DNA of 64,000 bases from Cyanobacteriota bacterium. GTDB taxonomy: Bacteria; Acidobacteriota; Vicinamibacteria; Vicinamibacterales; UBA2999. Shown piece after piece: positions 59,936-64,000 of the stretch; the first letter of the stretch is position 1, and every line of letters begins with the position of its first letter. The notes beneath the pieces were generated by a model that made no database searches, was not told where the DNA came from, and was given only the letters and a program-made list of their open reading frames with translations. A program made the position numbers and the translations under genes. The stretch lies in NCBI GenBank assembly GCA_019752015.1, contig JAIEMQ010000004.1:1-64000 (forward strand). Reading direction: 5' to 3'.

Positions 59936-60892
59936 CATTTGATCTTCCAGCTCAGCGACTGCAAGCGGAATCACCAGAATCATGAAGGGCAGTAAATGGC
60001 GCAATTCGCGGATATACACGACCATCCACGCGAGCACGACGTAGCAGGCAAGCGTCAGCCCCAGCGACACGACGAATGAATCGCGGGTCCGCCGCAACGC
60101 CCGCCACGCCCAGAACAGCATCACGTTGAAAAACAGCAGCACTTTCAGGTTGTCGCGCAGGGATTTCGAGATCACGACCGGATCCCACACGAGGAACGGG
60201 ACGTTCATCCTGAAAGTGTCCCACCATGCCCACTCGGAGATCGGCGCGGGATAGATCGTGCGCAGGAACAGCGTCGGGATCGCGAAGGCGATGCCGCATG
60301 CGAGTGGCGCCGGCCACGGCGCGCGCTTGCGCAGCGCCTCGAAGCCGGCGAGAAAGGCGATCAACATCGCCGTCTCCTTCGCCCACGCGCCAGCGAAGGC
60401 CGCGAGCGCGGCGAGCCACCACCGCCGGCGTTGCAGCGCCACGACGCCGGCGAAGAACGAGAGGATCGCGAGGTAATCGTTCGTGAAGTAGATCGCGTAG
60501 CCTTCGGATCCGAAGGCCGCGGCAGTCACGAACAGATACATCATCGCGGCGAGCACCGCGCCCAGCCCGCTGACGATCGTCGTCGAAAACATGTAGATCA
60601 GCGCGGCGGATGCGGCGAGCGCGACCGTTTTGATCGCCGCGTCGATCAGGTGGGGATCGATCGGCGCGACGGTGGTGCCGGCCTTCACCATCCAGAAGGC
60701 GAGCACGCGCCATTGATACGGGAACGTGCGAACGCCGGCGAGCGTGTCGTTGTATTGCGACATCGACAGATCGCGGAACGGCATTCGGGTGACGAGATCG
60801 AAGTTGTTCAGGTCGACGTAGCGCGTGTAGACCGACCAGCCGCTGAACAAGACCAGGCCCACGAGCAGCAACAGCTTCGCGCGCGAGGTCAT
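59900..60892 (-). CDS. Polytopic membrane protein of unknown function
   Basis: 330 aa with about eight membrane helices. No catalytic motif recognised; overall shape recalls small GT-C-like or EpsG-like proteins. The C-terminal VRLKPDPHQSL and the stop are encoded by the dispersed palindrome pair at 59900-59935, so the native end is altered. Its start overlaps the BaiN-type gene stop (ATGA). Confidence 0.7.
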   Translation of the reverse strand: MTSRAKLLLLVGLVLFSGWSVYTRYVDLNNFDLVTRMPFRDLSMSQYNDTLAGVRTFPYQWRVLAFWMVKAGTTVAPIDPHLIDAAIKTVALAASAALIYMFSTTIVSGLGAVLAAMMYLFVTAAAFGSEGYAIYFTNDYLAILSFFAGVVALQRRRWWLAALAAFAGAWAKETAMLIAFLAGFEALRKRAPWPAPLACGIAFAIPTLFLRTIYPAPISEWAWWDTFRMNVPFLVWDPVVISKSLRDNLKVLLFFNVMLFWAWRALRRTRDSFVVSLGLTLACYVVLAWMVVYIRELRHLLPFMILVIPLAVAELEDQMVRLKPDPHQSL

Positions 60893-62136
60893 GCGCGCTC
60901 CTCCTTCGCCAAGGCTACGGAGGACAAGCCCGCCGCGAGTCCGGCAGCGCGGCCCGTCGCCCAGGCCCAGGAGAAGTTATGGCCGCCGATCGGCCCGAAG
61001 GCGTCGAGCATTTCGCCACAAAGATACAGCCCCGCGACCCGTTTGCTTTCGAGTGTTTTCGGATCGACCTGGTCGAGCGCGACGCCGCCGCCGGTGACCT
61101 CCGCCTTCTTGTAGCCCTCGTTGCCGCTCCATGGCAGCGGATAGCCCGTGAGCGCATCGATCAACGCGAGGCGCTCGGATCGTTTGAAGCTGCTCGTGCG
61201 GCGATCGGCAGGAATGCCGATCTCGATCATCAAGTGCTCGGCAAGGCGTGCCGGAATGTAGCGCGAGAGGATCGTCAACACCGATGCCGACCTGGCTTCG
61301 AAATCCTTCGTCCATTCTGCCGGCGTGCGCACCGACCACGTCGCTCGAATCGTAGGGGCATCGCCTCGCGCCGTCAGGTGCGAGATGTCGAGGACGCTCG
61401 GGCCGCTGTAGCCGCGATGCGTGAAGAGAAAGCCGCCGAACGTTTCTGTGATCTTCGAGCCCGACTTGGCGCGCAGCCGCGCATCGAGCGACACGCCGGA
61501 GAGCGACGCATGTGATTCGTCCTTGTCGACGAGCGGCGTCAACGCGGGATACGTGTCGATCATGCGATGACCGAAACGGCCCGCAATGTTGAGGCCGGTG
61601 CCGTCGCTGCCGGTGGCGGGAACCGATAGTCCGCCGGTCGCGAGGATCACGCGATCGCAGGTGAGCTCGCCTTTCGATGTTTCGAGTGTGAACAATCCGC
61701 CTGACGGCGGATGCCCCACTGTCAGATCCGTGACGGTCGTGTCGAATCGGATCTCGGCGCCTTTCGATCGCGCATAATCAACGAGCGCATCGCGGACGTC
61801 CTTCGACTTGTTCGATCGGGGAAACAGTTTGCCGGACTCTTCTTCGAGAGCGAGCGGGATCTTCAGATCGTTCTCGAAGAACGCGCGCTGTTCGTGGAGC
61901 GGCCAGGCGCGCAGCATGCCGCGGAGCAGATGCGGCGGCGAGTCGGTGACGAAGCGCTCGGGCGCCAGCACCGACGGCAGCACGTTGCAGCGGCCGCCGC
62001 CGCTGATCAGGATCTTGCGGCCGCCGTCCCTGGTGCGTTCGATGAGGATCGTCTTCGCGCCGGACGAGGCTGCAAATGCCGCCGCCACGAGACCCGCGGC
62101 ACCAGCACCGATCACAGCGACGGAAGACACAGACAT
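60889..62136 (-). CDS. NAD(P)/FAD-dependent oxidoreductase, BaiN/HI0933-like
   Basis: 415 aa. FAD motif GAGAAGLVAAAFAA, KILISGGGRCN (family signature), ATGGLSVPATGSDG and the C-terminal FGPIGGHNFSWAWATGRAAG. Members act as flavin reductases of uncertain substrate; BaiN works on bile acids. A palindrome at 61696-61711 inserts HPPSGGLF and another element makes the C-terminal VALAKEERA. Divergent from the next gene with 17 bp between start codons. Confidence 0.9.
   Translation of the reverse strand: MSVSSVAVIGAGAAGLVAAAFAASSGAKTILIERTRDGGRKILISGGGRCNVLPSVLAPERFVTDSPPHLLRGMLRAWPLHEQRAFFENDLKIPLALEEESGKLFPRSNKSKDVRDALVDYARSKGAEIRFDTTVTDLTVGHPPSGGLFTLETSKGELTCDRVILATGGLSVPATGSDGTGLNIAGRFGHRMIDTYPALTPLVDKDESHASLSGVSLDARLRAKSGSKITETFGGFLFTHRGYSGPSVLDISHLTARGDAPTIRATWSVRTPAEWTKDFEARSASVLTILSRYIPARLAEHLMIEIGIPADRRTSSFKRSERLALIDALTGYPLPWSGNEGYKKAEVTGGGVALDQVDPKTLESKRVAGLYLCGEMLDAFGPIGGHNFSWAWATGRAAGLAAGLSSVALAKEERA
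60900..60924. repeat. Element CTCCTTCGCCAAGG ... ACGGAGGA at the BaiN-type C-terminus
   Basis: Imperfect palindrome encoding SSVALAKE, 9 bp before the stop. Confidence 0.7.
61696..61711. repeat. In-frame palindrome TCCGCCTGACGGCGGA in BaiN-type gene
   Basis: Encodes PPSGG, identical to 42257-42272 and in the same frame. Confidence 0.85.
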
Positions 62137-62153
62137 ACATTACAGTCTCGAAC

Positions 62154-62735
62154 GTGTCCAGGGAGCGGTGCGCCGTTGGATTCACGATCAAATCGGGTTG
62201 GGCGGCCGCGGTGCTGATCGGAGGACCCGCCGGCGCGCCGTCGCGGCTCGACTGCCGCCGCGTCGAGATCAGCGATCCGGAGATTCCCGACGCGACGCAG
62301 CCGTATCACGCCGGGTTTGGTGCCGCGCGCGATTCGGGCGATGAGCTCAAGCGGCTGGTGTCGTCGGTCAAATCATTCGGACGCAAGTCCGTTCGCGCGT
62401 TACTGAACGACTATGAGAAGCGTGGCGCGCTCCGTGGCGCCGGCGTGGTGTGCGGCAGCCTCATCGACCCGAAAACGATCGGCAACGATCACATTCGCAT
62501 TCACGCGATGGAAGGGCAGCTGTTTCGCACCGTGGTGATTGACGCCGCGGAAGCAAGTGGGCTGAAGTGTGAAGTCCTTCGCGAGCGGTACCTGTATGCG
62601 GCTGCCGCACGATCGTTGAAGAAGCCCGAAGCCGCAATTCGTAAAATGGTCGGCGAGATTGGACGCGGAATCGACGGCGGCTGGCGCGCGGAGCAGCAGG
62701 CGGCGGCTGTGAGTGCATGGATGTTGCTTTCATGA
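62154..62735 (+). CDS. Hypothetical protein, RNase-H-like fold suspected
   Basis: 193 aa from GTG 62154. CAVGFTIKSGWAAAVLIGG and the later RTVVIDAAEASGLKCEVLRERYLY with AEQQAAAVSAWMLL suggest an RNase-H/actin-like alternation, but no family is named with confidence. The stop overlaps the ATG of the next frame (ATGA). Confidence 0.55.
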   Translation: MSRERCAVGFTIKSGWAAAVLIGGPAGAPSRLDCRRVEISDPEIPDATQPYHAGFGAARDSGDELKRLVSSVKSFGRKSVRALLNDYEKRGALRGAGVVCGSLIDPKTIGNDHIRIHAMEGQLFRTVVIDAAEASGLKCEVLRERYLYAAAARSLKKPEAAIRKMVGEIGRGIDGGWRAEQQAAAVSAWMLLS

Positions 62736-63018
62736 AATCACTTGTCTTGATGACAGTGTTGTTCGGAATCGCCGTCGATTCGGCGGCGCAGGAACGGACG
62801 ATCGGCCTCCTAGCGCTTCCGGAAGTGTTCGGCACGCGGTTGTGCGCGCCGTTCGAGCCGGAAGCCATACCTCTTCATCACGCGCCGAACGATGGTCATG
62901 CATTCGCATCGATCGTCGTGGATCGGAACTGGTCGTTCTCGCCGCATGGCGGTTGCGACGGGCTCGCGGTCAGCGTTCACCGGGGCGAGCAGCGGCACGA
63001 GCTGCCGACGCTCGCGCC
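62732..63018 (+). pseudogene. 5' part of a secreted-protein gene, truncated
   Basis: MKSLVLMTVLFGIAVDSAAQ is a signal peptide, followed by about 75 residues of plausible sequence (ERTIGLLALPEVFGTRLC to RHELPTLA). After about 63018 the frame runs antisense through dinB to 63280 and no longer looks like protein. Coupled to the upstream gene by ATGA. Probably lost its 3' end in the event that joined it to dinB. Confidence 0.6.
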
Positions 63019-63500
63019 TTCGAATAAAACAGATCGTGATCGCCCGGCGGCGCAAAGCCGGCGGCGCGGACCGCGGCCGCCATCTGCGCCCAGTGACGCA
63101 CTTCGTGGAGCGCCATGTGGAACAGCAGCTTGCGCGGCGAGAGCGGATAAGTGCCGCTGGCGACGACAACGTCGCGCGGTGTGTTGGCGTCCTTCTGGCT
63201 CAACGTCGGCAGATACTTTCGAACGCCGTCGCGGCCGCGGGCGGCGTAAGCGTACAGCGCATCGATGTCGCCGGGCTTGATGCCCGACTCCGCCGGCAGC
63301 TCCCTGCCTTGCCGCCGCAAGGTGTGGCGATGCTCGACCAGGAAGATGTGATCGATCAGCGAGCAGACGGTGGGGAAGCGGCCGCCGGGTTGCACCGTCA
63401 CGTCGAGCGCCTTCGGATTCGCCTTCAGCCAGGGCAGCCACCTGGCGCGCTCTTCAGCGGTCCATGCCAGGAGTTCGTCGAGCGTGATAGTAAGGGTCAT
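62970..63500 (-). CDS. DinB-family protein with altered C-terminus
   Basis: 176 aa. Metal-binding His pattern: LIDHIFLVEHRH and HMALHEVRHWAQ, as in DinB/YfiT four-helix proteins (thiol-dependent or hydrolase roles). The last 15 residues (RASAARAAARPGER) are antisense of the truncated secreted-protein gene. Its ATG overlaps the ATG of the divergent SnoaL-like gene (CATG at 63498-63501). Confidence 0.8.
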   Translation of the reverse strand: MTLTITLDELLAWTAEERARWLPWLKANPKALDVTVQPGGRFPTVCSLIDHIFLVEHRHTLRRQGRELPAESGIKPGDIDALYAYAARGRDGVRKYLPTLSQKDANTPRDVVVASGTYPLSPRKLLFHMALHEVRHWAQMAAAVRAAGFAPPGDHDLFYSKARASAARAAARPGER

Positions 63501-63975
63501 GATGAAGGCTTTGATGCTGCTGGTTGTGCTGGGTGTCGCGGGATTATCGGCCCAAACGAAGAGCGACGAAGCATTGATTCGCGATTCGAGAGCTCAATCG
63601 AACGCGGCGATCGCCAGGCACGATGCGCCAGGCATCGCCGGCTTCTGGATGGACGACATTCACATCACGACGTCGACGAGCGCGCAGGCGACCGGCATCG
63701 CCACCAACCGCGATCGCATGTCGCAGCAATTCAACCGGCGTCCGGACACGGTCTACGTGCGGACGCCCTCGACGATCGATGTCTTCGCCGCGTGGGCGGT
63801 GGCGTCGGAGCGAGGCGAGTGGGTCGGGCGGTGGACGGAGCCTGACGGCGCCATGGAGATTCGCGGCACGTATCTCGCGCAGTGGCGCAAGGTCGACGGC
63901 CGATGGCTGATTCAGTCGGAGTTGTACGTGCCGACGCAGTGCAAGGGAAGCAAGTATTGCAGTCAACGTCCGTAG
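63499..63975 (+). CDS. SnoaL/NTF2-like (DUF4440) secreted protein
   Basis: 158 aa from ATG 63499 or 63502. Signal MMKALMLLVVLGVAGLSAQ, then SDEALIRDSRAQSNAAIARHDAPGIAGFW, the NTF2 N-terminal helices, and GTYLAQWRKVDGRWLIQSELY at the end. May bind or turn over small ligands; role unknown. Ribosome site AAGGG lies within the dinB start region. Confidence 0.82.
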   Translation: MMKALMLLVVLGVAGLSAQTKSDEALIRDSRAQSNAAIARHDAPGIAGFWMDDIHITTSTSAQATGIATNRDRMSQQFNRRPDTVYVRTPSTIDVFAAWAVASERGEWVGRWTEPDGAMEIRGTYLAQWRKVDGRWLIQSELYVPTQCKGSKYCSQRP

Positions 63976-64000
63976 TAGGCGGGACTCGTCCGCGGAAGGC

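Overview
High-GC bacterial chromosome with tightly packed genes, many 4-bp ATGA overlaps and no rRNA or tRNA. A VWFA-related acidobacterial-type protein (44749-45687), several S9/M1 peptidases, CHRD, DUF1326 and PCYCGC proteins and a periplasmic Mo-hydroxylase operon suggest a soil Acidobacteriota, probably Vicinamibacteria. This placement rests on gene content and recognition, not on a marker gene.

Layout. 1-8.1 kb is accessory: a 34-bp minisatellite, a Uma2 nuclease, two nucleotidyltransferase/HEPN pairs (the first HEPN truncated), an AbiEii-type pair and a VapBC pair, mixed with fcl, a HAD phosphatase and small proteins. 8.1-15.6 kb is regulatory: pgl, a sigma54 activator, an HTH protein, a histidine-kinase H-box stub, a FliA/WhiG-type sigma factor, a PAS hybrid kinase, a PCYCGC protein and a GGDEF protein. 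15.7-23.8 kb has an MFS transporter divergent from an Lrp/AsnC regulator and DMT exporter, then an HD exoribonuclease-like protein, a FabZ-like protein, an S9 peptidase and a GAF-GAF-PP2C phosphatase. 23.9-43.3 kb is nearly all minus strand: atpB, lipoprotein, glnA translationally coupled to a hybrid kinase and a receiver, GAF protein, dsbD, nuoG, M1 peptidase, SpoIIE phosphatase, kbl, a GT-C-like membrane protein and an AI-2E-type permease. 43.3-64 kb has aminotransferases, VWFA, OmpA-like, GT2 and CHRD proteins, a PaoABC-like operon, a pteridine-reductase-like SDR, a MetF-like protein, an S9D peptidase, a BaiN-type flavoprotein and a scar where a secreted-protein gene meets dinB.

Two signals stand out. 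First, the window is saturated with short repeats: 7- and 8-bp tandem arrays and several families of small palindromes. They sit between genes, at stop codons and inside reading frames. Two adjacent genes (paoC-like and paoB-like) each hold a 54-bp palindromic insert read in the same frame (SPST-x-D...RSG), and the 12137-13723 kinase has a shorter relative. This resembles the in-frame palindromic elements of Rickettsia. Heptamer arrays inside genes could change reading frame when copy number changes.

Second, a candidate regulatory circuit can be read directly: three GTCA-N6-TGAC dyads (one at the sigma54-activator gene, two spaced 32 bp apart upstream) and a good -24/-12 promoter just before the FliA/WhiG-type sigma gene suggest a sigma54-to-sigma28-type cascade. 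Separate 17-bp dyads link the Lrp/AsnC locus with a distant aminotransferase gene, but may instead be copies of a dispersed palindrome.
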